This document shows, piece after piece, positions 31,464 through 42,660 of a stretch of 64,000 nucleotides of DNA (the stretch's first letter is position 1; each line of letters begins with the position of its first letter). This DNA is from Rhinopithecus roxellana (Eukaryota > Chordata > Mammalia > Primates > Cercopithecidae), in the NCBI RefSeq assembly GCF_007565055.1, contig NC_044549.1, positions 63,888,882-63,952,881 on the forward strand, written 5' to 3'. The notes beneath the pieces were generated by a model. It made no database searches and was not told the origin of the DNA. It worked only from the letters and a program-made list of their open reading frames with translations. A program made the position numbers and the translations under genes.

Positions 31464-32539
31464 TTCTTTTGGTAGATTAAATATTCCCCTTGACATTACT
31501 CCTCTTCTTTTCTTTTTATTGTTTTTCTACTATATAAAAGTATTTATTTTTTCCCACCCTCTAGTCAGGTGGGCCCAAATTTGGAATATTAAAGTCTGCT
31601 TATATGTAGAAGCATGTTTTTCCCTCTTCTTGGCCATCCATTGTGTTCAGAGACTTTATATTATAGTATCCCAGAGATCATTCTAGAAATGGAATGATAA
31701 CTGTTTGCAAAAAGTGACTCAGACATTGAGTACCTAACTGTATCTCTACCTTTTTCATAGGTCTGGCTTGAATTGAGGTAGGGGGCCTAAAGACTCTAGG
31801 GTCTAGATTTGAAGAAAGATTGTGTTCCCATCTCCAAAAACTTAATTTGTAGGCTTTTTCTTGTAAGATTTGGGGCCTGTGTTTACAATGACATTTGATT
31901 AAAGATAAAGTTTAAAGATTTAATTGGGATTTAGCATCTATTTCCAATAGCATAAAGCATTTCCTTTGCCTGTACTTTGCTCGCCTCTGTACCCTACCCC
32001 ATTTAAAAATTCTCAACGTTCTTTAGTGCCTCATTTATTTTCAAACGAACTGATTGCAAAACCAGAACATTTTCTTTTTCTACTTCAATTCCAGAATCTA
32101 TGAAGTTGTCCTATTTTTCCCACCTCATAATTGACCTCATAAGATTAAACATCAAAAATTTTGATTCAAAAAGTAACACATTTTGAATTCTTAAAAGATC
32201 AAGAAAGTACAAAGAAGAAAATGAACATTGTTCAGTTCTACTTCCCTCAGATAATTCAGTTAATATTTTGGCACAGTTGACTCTTAATTTTCCAAACTTA
32301 GATTTTGTTCAAGAGCTTACATCACTCACTGTGAGAACGTTTTTGATAACATCTGATCTATATAGCCACACTTTGCCTTTCTTTTGGAGTACCTCTTAAG
32401 AGGAGGAAGAACTGTGGAGTTCTTAGAGATGCCCCTAAAGCCTTATAACAATTCTGTTGCTGACTCCTTTCCAACTTGGTTCTCTCTCCTCATTCTTTTG
32501 GAAGTTTTATGAGATCCAGTTTGGGACTAGTATAATAAA
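31464..32539. other. no gene or repeat recognised
   Basis: AT-rich, unassigned. The 78-codon frame at 31450-31686 is hydrophobic but unsupported. Confidence 0.4.
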
Positions 32540-32732
32540 TCATCTCCTCCCCGCTCTTCTCTCTCCCTCTCTCTTCCCTCCCCCTTTTTTCTTCTCTTTC
32601 TTCCCCGCCCCTCCTTCTCCTTCCTCTTTTTCCTTCTCCCCCTCCTTCTTCCTCCTCCTTCCCTCTCCCTCTCCTCTTCTTTTTCCTCCTCTTTCCTCCT
32701 CCTTCTCCTGCTTCTTCTCCCCCTCACATCTT
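32540..32732. repeat. polypyrimidine tract
   Basis: About 190 bp almost wholly C/T on the plus strand ((TCCC)n, (CTCCT)n mixtures). It gives rise to meaningless Ser/Pro/Phe or Arg/Glu/Gly frames on the two strands. Long homopurine-homopyrimidine DNA can form triplex structures. Confidence 0.9.
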
Positions 32733-32989
32733 TTCTCAGCTGGCCCTGTCTGGATGAAAACAACCCTTCCCATGGGACTCTCATCCATCAATACCCACGT
32801 GACACACTAGTGATGTGGATTTTTCTCTCTGTTGTGACTGCTGTAATTTGATATTTGCCATGCCAATAGCCACCACATGTTTTCTTTTAGTTAAATGACA
32901 TTTATTTGACATCCTTTGTCACATGAGTAATCTTTATCCTATGCAGTCCATCTATCTTCTTTTGGCGGCATTTTTTTGTTCAAATAATA

Positions 32990-33212
32990 GCAGTGGCATA
33001 TATCCGCCAGTTATTGAACACTTTCAGCGTGCCAGGTGCTGGGGTGAGTAAATATATTTACTCACATAATCCTTGCATCTCTTTCTGAGGTCAATGGGGG
33101 CATCATGATTTAACAGGTGAGACACTGAGGCTCATAGGGTTAAGGAATTTGCCTTACTGTGGCAGAGCTGGGATTCCACCCCTGATCTGCTGGATGCTAA
33201 AGTCAGTGAATT
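32990..33212 (-). repeat. MIR SINE
   Basis: Antisense: GTTATTGAACACTTTCAGCGTGC, CACATAATCCTTGCATCTC, GACACTGAGGCTCATAGGG, GCAGAGCTGGGATTCCACCC. Confidence 0.85.
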
Positions 33213-33814
33213 AACAAAATTGAAGGAGCTTTAGAAAATGGCATTAAGATGTCTGCCAGTTGAGTGACCCCCTAGAACAGAAAAGGTTTATTCTGCCAGG
33301 AGTTTCAGTGCAATGAAAACACTCCCATGGAATCTCAAGAGGTCCAAGTTCTAATGGAGTTATTCTCAAGGTCCTACCAACCCAATCTCTCACGCTCAAG
33401 GCATCCCAGACTTTAGGTCCACCCCGGAGGCTTTGTCTATGTTCAGTGATGCCTACGGCTCTAATTTGACATCTTGAACAAAGCCCTTGGAGGATTCAGA
33501 CAGTGAAGGGCTTCTTGTTACAATCACAAACAGTCTTACTTAGGAACTGTTGTCTGACTGAGCCAGGAAGCAGACAAGACGGTGTAGGTTGTGAAAATAC
33601 TCCATTTGTCTGGGGTGAGACTGGACATGGGATGAGAGCTAGTGAAATGGGACCTGCTGTATTTCTCATATAGAAAGAGAATAAATCTTTAGGCAAAGGG
33701 AAGGTGGAAATCTGGCTTGGAGTCTGGGAAGTCCATCCTAGAAGAGAGGAGGTGGTCACCAATGGCATCCCAGTGTAAGCTCTACTAAGTGACCCTTAAA
33801 ACCTGTCAGACCCT
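33213..33814. other. no gene or repeat recognised
   Basis: Unassigned sequence; a 90-codon minus frame at 33496-33768 has no motif. Confidence 0.4.
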
Positions 33815-34175
33815 GGCCGGGCATGGGGGCATGGTGGCTCACACCTGTAATCCCAGCACTTGGGGAGGCTGTGGAGGATGGATCACGAGGTCAGGAGTTC
33901 AAGACCAGCCTGGCCAAGATGGTGAAACCTCATCTCTACTAAGAAAATACAAAAAATTAGCTGGGCGTGGCGGTGGATGCCTGTAATCCCAGCTACTTGG
34001 GAGGCTGAGGCAGGAGAATGGCTTGAACCCAGGAGGAAGAGGTTGCAGTGAACTGAGATCGCGCCACTGCACGCTAGCCTGGGCGACAGAGTGAGACTCT
34101 ATCTCAAAAAAAAAAAAAAAAAAAAACAACAAAAACAAAAAAACAAAAAAACCCCAAACAACCAAACAAACGACA
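33815..34175 (+). mobile_element. AluS-type with duplicated 5' bases
   Basis: The start GGCCGGGCATGGGGGCATGG repeats GGCATGG within the first 20 bp. The long tail is A/C-rich. AAAACCTGTCAGA flanks it (33799 and 34176). Confidence 0.94.
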
Positions 34176-35149
34176 AAACCTGTCAGATTCAAATTTAATT
34201 TTAGTCAAATTTAGGAGAGAATTTCTTTGGAAAAATAAAATCAAGAATTTCAACTCTTGTTTTCATTGTTTGGAGGCTGATGATGAGAGGGGAATAAACA
34301 AGATGATTTTCCTCTTCAGTAAAGATTTACCTGCAGGAGAGACCTCCTATATTTGACCCCTCCCTTCTCTATACAACAAAATTATTTTCAGGAACAATTA
34401 TGAAATGAGACAAAGGATAGACATGGATAAAAAGGATATTCAGTCTAAATTTTCTTTTATCAACTTTATGTATGGTCATGCTATTAAAAAATAAAGATAA
34501 ATGTTACTGCACCAAAATGGAAAAAAGTAATGAACTAAAACTTGATTATATTAATGTGTTTTTTTTTTAAATGGGGGCAGAATCTTTATACGGATATTCT
34601 TTTGTAGTAATAGATACAGTTTTTCTTTTTAAAGCTTCTGCAAATCTGTCAAGTACTTCCAAAAGGTGGATCTTCACATATGCAGGTTTAGTAGATGGTA
34701 TAGCCAGTTTTGTCAAACTATCTTTGCTCATGATTGGTCACAGAACAGTTATTAATTTTAATTTTAAAACATTTCTTTCACACACAGCAACAGATACACA
34801 AATATTTGGGAAAAGTCAAATATAAGGCTAAATTTGACAATGATTCATAAAAATATTGTTTCACCACATGTCCTAGAATTCACAACATTGCCCATGTCTT
34901 TGTTTATTCAGGATGGGTTTTAGGGGGTTTCAAATGTCTTTGCACTTGAAAAAATTTAAACACAAACACTCCAAGTGGTCATGCTGAATGACACAATTGA
35001 ATGAACTCGAATTCTGTTTCTTGGTCTTTAGAACCACTGTGTTGTCTTTGTCTTTATTCTGGAGCTTCTGGGTAAACACAGAAGTATGTTGTCCTCTGGG
35101 GATTGGAAATAGGAACTGTGACCACAGCAAGCTCAAACTATTGGGAACT
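34176..35149. other. no gene seen
   Basis: AT-rich. An 84-codon frame at 34571-34825 is hydrophobic; I do not recognise it and see no gene signals around it. Confidence 0.4.
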
Positions 35150-35443
35150 TTTTTTGTGTGTGGGGGACAGTGTCTTGCTGTTTCACCCAGCTTGAATGCA
35201 GCGGCGCGATCTTGGCTTATTGCAACCTCCATCTCCCAGGTTCAAGCGATTCTTGTGCCTCAGCCATATGAATAGCTGGAATACAGCTGTGCGCCACCAT
35301 GCCTGGCTAATTTTTGTATATTTAGTAGAGACTGGGTCTTGCCATAGTGTCCAGGCTGGTCTTGAACTCCTGACCTCAATTGATCCACCCACCTTGGCCT
35401 CCCAAAATGATGGGATTACAGCCACGAGCCACTGTACCTGGCC
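35150..35443 (-). mobile_element. AluS/J-type
   Basis: Starts TTTTTTTGTGTGTGGGGGAC and ends GCCACTGTACCTGGCC. TGGGAACTT flanks it. Confidence 0.92.
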
Positions 35444-37228
35444 TGGGAACTTACTTTTGATACCAACACGAGCAGTTGAGTCCCTGTGTGTTCAGAGATG
35501 ACTATAATGCATTCTCAGAATTTACTTTCATGTAGAATATGATGTTTATTAAAGGATAAATAGGAAAGCCATGCTAATTTGAACCTTACACATTTGTATT
35601 ATTGAAACCGAACAGAGTAACCACAATTGTTTAGACTCAGACCAATGAAAGTTTTTTGTTGTTTTTGTTTTAGGGATAATTTTTTCATTAACATTCTTTA
35701 GAATTGCCAGTGCATGGTGATTATGAAAAGGAGACCAGCTCCTAGGTACTGTAGTTTTATTGTTTTTTATTTCCTGTTTTTTATTTCCAGGATCATATAC
35801 CCTGCCGGGCCCTCGGTAATCTCTGTTGAAAGGATTGCTTTGGCTTCAGATGTTTTGAGCTATTTCTAGGCCATTTCGAGACTCTCTTTTCCCACCACTT
35901 TTCTCCAATGAGAGGTCCTCAAGAACAGAATCTGGGCCACGGTTAGGATTCTTTGGAAATGCAGTCTGTTGGAGGATGTAGTCCAGTCTGAGTGTATGAG
36001 CCCACTGCTCTACCCCCATGAAAACAGGAGCTCTAAGTCGCCCACCAGAGGGGGTGAATTTGTCTCATTCATTGTCATGCTCACTCCCGGCCCCCAGGTG
36101 TCTCACTGTGGTCAGAATTCCCTATGACTCTGGTACAGAGCGAAGTTAAATTGTAGATATCAAGATTGGATCCCTTTACCAAGGTGCCTCAATATACCAG
36201 CCCTCCCCCTTGCTACTTGAGGCAGAAATGGTGCCAACCCAGCTCTTTGAGCCATGCCAGCAAGTTGTTTTGGGTTTTGCTTTTTTTTTTTTCATCAGCT
36301 GTGCTTATCCCCCCTCCCCCAGTTGCAATTTTTCCTAAAATGGCTGCTGAATGGCACCATGTATCAGGAGACAATCTTGATCAGCTAATTCCATTAGGAG
36401 ATGGCCCCTTTGCTGGACAATCTCATCAGAAATTCCCCTGGAGGAAAAATTAGTATTAAATTTGGTTGAGGGAATCCTAATTACATACGAAGACAGCCCC
36501 TATAAAATATATCATTTGTGTGATGAGACCAAAAAGACCCAGGCATTCATCCTTATTTTGCTAGTGCTCACTTCTTAGAGATCTTATTTTTACCATAGAA
36601 ACAATAAATACAGCAAGTAGTGTTCCATGTTCAGTGTGGGATAGAATCCTTACTGAAATTAGGAGCATTGGGAGCCTCTGAGACTAATAAGTCCACAGAA
36701 CATCTGGAAGAGAGGCAAATAAAATGTTTCTCGCAGTTTTTTTAGGGAGAAACAAATGGGATTTGGGGAGTAGGAGGTAGGTGACTGAAAGTGCTTTGTT
36801 TCACATGAAAGATGAAACGTGATTAGGCCAGGAGGTTCCCAAGGAACCCTGAATAATACAAACCAAAGCCTATTAGGCATCACATACTTCTTGTGTGAGG
36901 GGTTGTTTGCCAGTCCTGGGCTTATTTGCCTCTGCTCCATTCTTTGTCACTCTACTACTGTTCTCAAGGAAGAGGGGAATGACCCTCGCAGGCTGCGTTT
37001 CTCAGGTTCCTTTATCACCTGTCTGGGTTGGGCCAATGGGATGCAGGGGTGGGAGGTTAGAGGCTAGGAGGCAGGAATAAACAAGGGAATCTTCCCCACT
37101 AGCCCTACCTTTTTGCTTGGGCAGTGTTTCTGGCAGCAGCTGTGTCTCCATTACATGCCTGAAGGCATGTGATGGTTCTAGCTTATGCTGGTGGCCCCAG
37201 ACCCGGGGCTCAGATAAAACCACCCCGT
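35444..37228. other. 1.8 kb without recognised gene
   Basis: Mixed sequence. 36950-37220 resembles the unnamed repeat at 27581. A CTCF-like string lies at 36042. The 95-codon frame at 36166-36453 has no supporting features. Confidence 0.4.
36042..36056 (+). promoter_or_regulatory. CTCF-like motif
   Basis: CCACCAGAGGGGGTG matches the CTCF core except for G in place of the strongly conserved C after the G-run. Single-motif evidence only. Confidence 0.25.
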
Positions 37229-37622
37229 GTTAGTTCATTTTGTGTTGCTATAAAAGAACACCTGAGACCGGGTAATTTATAAAGAAAATAGGTTGATTTG
37301 ACTCACCGTTCTGCAGGCTGTATAAGAAGCATGGTGCTGGCATCTGCTTCTGGTGAGGGCCTAGGAGGCTTCCAGTAATGGCAGGAGGTGAAGGGGGAGC
37401 TGGTGCATCACATGGTGAGAGGTGCAGCAAGAGAGGGGATATCCCAGGTTCTTTTCCAACAACCAGACCTCATGTGAATTTATCACTATGGGGAGGGCAC
37501 CAAGCGAATCACGAGTGATCTGCCCCCATGACCCAAATGCCTTCCACCAGGTCCCACCTCCAGCATTGGGAATCACATTTCAACAGGAGATTTGGAGACG
37601 GCAAACATTCAAACCATATCAC
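37229..37622 (-). mobile_element. MaLR LTR, MST/THE1-like
   Basis: Antisense: GTTAGTTCATTTTGTGTTGC, GACCGGGTAATTTATAAAG, CCAGACCTCATGTGAATT, then AACATTCAAACCATATCA. Confidence 0.85.
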
Positions 37623-37646
37623 ACTCCTTCCATTCCTTTTTTAGAA

Positions 37647-37942
37647 TTTTTTTTTTTTTTTAGATGGAGTCTCGCTGTGTTGCCCAGGCTGGAGTGCAAT
37701 GGTATGATCTTGGCTCACTGCAAGCTCCGCCTCAGTGAGTCCCAGTGATTCTTTTGCCTCAGCCTCCCAAGTAGCTGGGACTACAGGTGCGTGCCACTAT
37801 GGCTGGCTAATTTTGTATTTTTAGTAGAGATGGGGTTTCACCTTGTAGGCCAGGCTAGTCTCGAATTCCTGACCTCAGGTGATCCACCTGCCTCGCTCTC
37901 CCAAAGTGCTGGGATTACAGGCGTGAGCCACTGTGCCCAGCC
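37647..37942 (-). mobile_element. AluS-type
   Basis: T-run then AGATGGAGTCTCGCTGTG; ends GCCACTGTGCCCAGCC. Confidence 0.92.
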
Positions 37943-37949
37943 AGAAAAG

Positions 37950-38128
37950 TTTAAAAACACTATTTAACTTTAATTTTAGATATAGAGAGTACATGTGCAG
38001 GTTTGTTACATGGGTATATTGCACCCAGGTCGTGAGCATAGTACCGAGGAGGTAGTTTTTCAACCCACCCCTCTCTTCCTCTCCCACTCCAAGTAGTCCA
38101 CAGTGTGGACTATTCCCATACAACTAGA
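37950..38128 (-). mobile_element. L1P-type 3' UTR fragment
   Basis: Antisense: GTACATGTGCAGGTTTGTTAC, GTAGTTTTTCAACCCACCC, TCCACAGTGTGGACTATTCCC. Confidence 0.75.
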
Positions 38129-38184
38129 TTATTTCTACTAACTTAGAGTTAAGATGGTTGACAAAGAACTGTACCTAACTTTCT

Positions 38185-38428
38185 TGGGATTTTAATTATT
38201 TTTTAACTTTTAAGTTCAGGAGTACAAGTCCTGGTTTGTGACATAGGTAAACTTGTATCATGGTGGCTTGTTGTACAGATTATTTCCTCATTCAGGTATT
38301 AAGCCTGGTACCCACTGGTTATTTTTCTTGAGTCTCTCCCTCCTCCCACTTCCCACCTTATGAAAGGCCCCAGTGTGTGTTTTTTCCCTCTGCGTGTCCA
38401 TGTGTTCTCATCATTTAGCTCCCACGTG
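38185..38428 (-). mobile_element. second L1P-type 3' UTR fragment
   Basis: Antisense: TTTTAAGTTCAGGAGTACAAG, CTTGTTGTACAGATTATTTCC, GTGTTCTCATCATTTAGCTCCC. It is in the same orientation as the fragment before it but repeats the same part of the 3' UTR, so these are two separate insertions. Confidence 0.8.
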
Positions 38429-38431
38429 ATT

Positions 38432-38731
38432 CTTTTCTTTTCTTTTTTTTGAGACGGAGTCTCTCTGTTGCCCAGGCTGGAGTGCAGTGGCACGATCTCG
38501 GCTCACTGCAAGTTCCGCCTCCTGGGTTCAGGCCATTCTCCTGCCTCAGCCTTCCAAGTAGCTGGGACTACAGGCGCCTGCCACCATGCCTGGCTAATTT
38601 TTTTGTATTTTTAGTAGAGACGGGGTTTCTCCATGTTAGCCAGAATGGTCTCAATCTCCTGACCTTGTGATCCGCCTGCCTTGGCTTCCCAAAGTGCTGG
38701 GATTACAGATGTGAGCCACCGTGCCCCGCCC
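38432..38731 (-). mobile_element. AluY/S-type
   Basis: Starts at the T-run before GAGACGGAGTCTCTCTGTTG and ends GCCACCGTGCCCCGCC. CCCACGTGATTCTTT and CCCACCTGTTTCTTT flank it. Confidence 0.93.
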
Positions 38732-38746
38732 CCCACCTGTTTCTTT

Positions 38747-39589
38747 AACCTCCAGGCTGTGATGGTGTCCCGTTGTTGCTAATCTCTGGACTGCCTCACT
38801 GGCCCCTGGTGGCATCTCAACTCTTTTCTCCATTGGGTGGCCAGTTCCCTGCTTTAAATTCCCTGTTTCAAATATAGAGAAGTTTCTGGTTTTCAGGTGG
38901 GATCATGAAGGACACACCCCAGTGAGAACCATACACGAGGCAGCTGTTCAGTTTATTCTTCACTTCTAGGAATGTCCATTCCTGTTCTTCTCATCCTCCT
39001 CCTTGCGATATACCTCCTTGGATTCCATCAAGGACCAGACCTAAATTATTCTGGACTTATGTCTCTGCTGCTCTGTGTGCTATTGGTAACAAATATTGTT
39101 CATGTTTAGAAGATTAATTGATTGGATGGATTTAGGGGGCTTAGTAAATAAACTGGATACTAGAGCTGTGGACTTGGGAGTAGGTGGAAAGCCTGGCAGC
39201 CCCGTGGGAATAGGGATGCTCCTGCTACCCCCACATGGCTGACTCTAACCTCATCTTCCAGCATGGTGACCCCCAAAACTCAGAGTCCCAGCAGAGAGAA
39301 TCCTAGAGGCTGAGCTTGAGTCACAAGGCCCCCTCTGTCTGTACCAGTGGACACAGATATGGGAAGAAGGAATTTTGTGATTCGGATTCCATAATGGGCA
39401 CAAGTGTCTGTAATAACCATCCCACTAAGACTACACACAAAGAGGTGATTCCCTGGAGGGAATCTGGCCACTGTTGGGAAGGGGACACAGAAGCTGAGCA
39501 GCCATCAGGGGACAAGTACTCACCACATGCTGCATGAAAGATGTCTCCTTGTTAGTTATTATTCTGGTCTCTCTGGGAAGGGTCTGAGA
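38747..39589. other. possible LTR fragment, then unassigned
   Basis: 38750-38930 (AAATTCCCTGTTTCAAATATAG, GTTTCTGGTTTTCAGG) resembles the end of an old LTR. The remainder, including 64-73-codon frames at 39280-39537, is unassigned. Confidence 0.35.
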
Positions 39590-39905
39590 GTAACTGCTGT
39601 TTATTGACACTTGGCTAAGAACATCATCTCATTTAAGTTGGTTTATAGATGAGCCGACTCATCTGTGGCCCAAGGAGCTGCAACGCAAAAGTTGACAAAG
39701 CTGGAAAAGTAGCACAGCTGAGTTTTATTTTTATTTTTTATTTTTACTTTTGGAAGGAGTCTTACTCTGTTGCCCAGGCTGGAGTGCAGTGGTGGAATCT
39801 CAGCTCACTGCAACCTCCACCTCCTGGGCTAAAGACAGCTGGGTTTTAATTCAGGTGGGTCGGACCCCAAGGCCTCGGATAGCAACCACTGTGCCATCAT
39901 GAAGC
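39590..39905 (-). repeat. MIR SINE split by a truncated Alu
   Basis: 39590-39726 (GTTTATTGACACTTGGC, CATCATCTCATTTAAG) and 39834-39905 (GCTGGGTTTTAATTCAGG, CCACTGTGCCATCATG) form one MIR. Confidence 0.75.
39727..39833 (-). mobile_element. 5'-truncated Alu (about 105 bp)
   Basis: Only the 3' end of Alu is present, ending at CCTCCTGGGCTAAAG. ACAGCTGAGTTTTA and ACAGCTGGGTTTTA flank it. Confidence 0.88.
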
Positions 39906-39999
39906 TGAGGGCTGACCCGATGAAGCTGCCAAATGGAACCTGCCTTGCTTGCTTTTAATTGCCCACCTCTAGTTGGTCTTGAAACCTATATAGTTAAAT

Positions 40000-40870
40000 A
40001 TCACATTGCTAAGCAATCCACTAGTTCCTTATAGAGAACATCGCTGACAGGTCACCATGGTAACAGTTGCTTAAAGTTGTTTTTTAGGAACTAGGGGGCA
40101 GCTCTTACCCAGTTCAAGCTGGTTGAAACCACAGTCCTTCAACTAGGCCCTGCACAGTTGGCTGCTAGGTGATTTTTTGACATCAGAAAGCTGAAAACTC
40201 CTCCCTGAGATCATGCTAATCTGCTGATTTCTGAATATGTGTTCTACGAAGATCCATGAATCTCGACTACCCTTGTGCAGATCACCCAGTACCTCACTCT
40301 TATGCCCAATCTTCTTTCCCCACACCTCGGCCTGCCTTGCACCTCTATCCCATAAATATCCCTAAAACCCCATCTTCAGGGAGGCAGATTTGACACCTGC
40401 TTTCCCACCTTCTCTCTTGGCTGCCTCGTGAATCAGCTCTTTCTCTTTTGTAAAAACTGTTGTCGGCCGGGCACGGTGGCTCACACCTGTAATCCCAGCA
40501 CTTCGGGAGGCTGAGGTGGGCAGATCACGAGGTCAAGAGATCGAGACCATCCTGGCCAACATGGTGAAACCCCATCTTTACTAAAAATACAAAAATTATC
40601 CCAGTGTGGTGGTGGGCACCTGTAGTCCCAGCTACTCAGGAGGCTGAGGCAGGAGAATCGCTTGAACCTGGGAGGCAGAGGTTGCAGTGAGCCGAGATTG
40701 CACCACTGCACTCCAGCCTGGTGACAGAGCAAGACTCCGTCTCAAAAACAAAAAACAAAACAAAACAAAAAACAGCAACAACAAAAAAAAAACCCCAACC
40801 TATCATCATAGTGATTGGCTTGCTACATGCAGCAGAAGGATCCTGATTCAATATCAACAAAACCTGCTTC
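40000..40870 (+). mobile_element. ERV1-type solitary LTR (MER class), split by an Alu
   Basis: ATCCCATAAATATCCCTAAAACCCC (TATA region), GGAGGCAGATTTGACACC, TTGGCTGCCTCGTGAATCAGC and CTGTTGTC have the order of a class I LTR promoter to R region. The Alu enters at 40465; AGTGATTGGCTTGCTAC after it may be the end. The subfamily is uncertain. Confidence 0.5.
40465..40791 (+). mobile_element. AluS-type
   Basis: Full length with an A/C-rich tail at 40744-40791. No clear target duplication is visible. Confidence 0.92.
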
Positions 40871-42617
40871 CAGAGGAGCTGGTTATGGTCACTGCTCACC
40901 CTCATCAGATATCCCATTTCACACCTGGGTTGATTCAGGTTCTGGGAGAGTCACTTGCTCAAGGGTGCACATGGCTGGAAAGTGTTGGGAGCTGTATCCT
41001 ACCAATGACTCTCCATCATTCTATCATTCCCCAGGGTGTTTTCCTGAGAACTCCAGTCATGTGAGACATTCTGCAAAGAAGAGGTAAACAAAAATACCTG
41101 TGGTTGCATCTACCTGGAGAAACTACAGGAGATTATCAGATTATCTCCCTCCAAGGAGTCAGAGCATAGGGTGTATTAGAGGATCCGAAAAGTCCTGAGA
41201 TAATAAACCTTGTTGAGCTTTGTTTAACTCGGAATTTACTAACCTAATTGGACCTTGGAACACACAATACTCATTAACATCTCTTCTAATGAGCACCATT
41301 TAGGAAAATTTTACTGTACCAACATTTTCCTACTAGGTAAACTGATGAAGATGTTCATAACCGGAGATGATCTGCCCATGGGCTGTGGCTGCTTTGAGGC
41401 ATGGGGGAAAATAACATGGTAATTTGGGGGTGCTGTGCCACAATGGTGTGGGGTGGTCTGTGCTAGTTCAGAATTTCCAGTTCCTCTTTAGACCTACCTG
41501 CATTGCAAGATATAGCTTATGTTTTCCGAGTGACTTTCTCTTTCCTTTCTTCCTCAAATACACAGGCATGCTAACTTGGTGTGCCATCTTCTAAAAATGT
41601 CAAAATGCATTAAAATAGATTTTGGGACTGTTATAACACCAGTCAAAGTAACTAGGGGTCTCTTAGGTATTTCAAAACTACCTTTGGAGTCAGTACTGGT
41701 TTCAGTGCTTAGTTAATGGATTCATATTCTGCAGTTAGAGGCAAACTAATCATGTCATCTAGTCTTTTCCCCACAGAAAGGCATAGAAAAGCATATTCTC
41801 TAATTTGATTGAAGCATTCCCAATTAAAAAAGCAATCACACCTCAAATATTTTTTACCTGACCTCGTTTTAGATATAACATGGCAATCTTTCTAAATGGG
41901 ATTTTCTAGCTTGCACATGTGTGGATATGTGTGTTAATGGTGGTGGCAGTGGTTGTCATTTAGTGATATTCTCATTAGAGCGTTAAAGAATAAGGTCTCT
42001 GCAGAATTACACTGACTGTATTTGAACTGTCAGCCATCTTCCCATGATACACAGGCAGCTTGCATCTTTTGGCTATAAAGATGCAATGCTGTAAATCTAG
42101 AAAGAGACAGGGAAATTACAAATTAGGCATATTGTACTATTAGCTGCAGATTTCATGGTAAATTCTGTGCATAAAAATTTCCCTGCAATGGTTCTATGTA
42201 TAGGAATTTGTACATACTCCATAAAGATCTTTCAAAATGAAGACTGATGAAAAATGGTTTGGCCAAGCAATAAATACATAATGAAGCATCACCTTTGATC
42301 TTTCCTGCTTTCTATAAGGTCAAAGTTGGGATAGGTTATAAATCATGATTTATGCCCTTAAGTCTCTGATTTTTTTTTAAAGCAGCCTTTCCACTACATT
42401 GGTTTGATTTTGAGTTGTTTAATTATTCATCAACCTGCAATACTTTCATTTCTTCAATATTGGGCATATTTGTTTAATTTTGGATGCAATTTGATTTTCA
42501 AGATTTGGCTTTGTTTTTCAACCTCAATGTATTATCTTTGTTTTTAATCTATTGCGTTACAGTAAACATTAATGTGGAGACTTCGTTGCAGTAAATAAAA
42601 ACCTAAAATATTCCATA
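40871..42617. other. no gene or repeat recognised
   Basis: A+T-rich single-copy-looking sequence. Frames of 90-125 codons at 40687-41087 begin in the Alu tail and have no support. Confidence 0.45.
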
Positions 42618-42660
42618 TACACACACACATATATATACATTATGTATGTGTGTGTGTATT
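42618..42660. repeat. (AC)n/(AT)n/(GT)n microsatellite
   Basis: ATACACACACACATATATATAC followed by GTATGTGTGTGTGTATT in short blocks, an imperfect inverted arrangement. Confidence 0.85.

Noticed and set aside
32457..32810. 117-codon Ser/Pro/Phe-rich frame
   Set aside because: Produced by the polypyrimidine tract.
34571..34825. 84-codon hydrophobic frame
   Set aside because: Unrecognised, AT-rich, no gene signals; frames of this size are expected by chance.
40687..41064. 125-codon plus frame
   Set aside because: Starts in an Alu and its A-rich tail.
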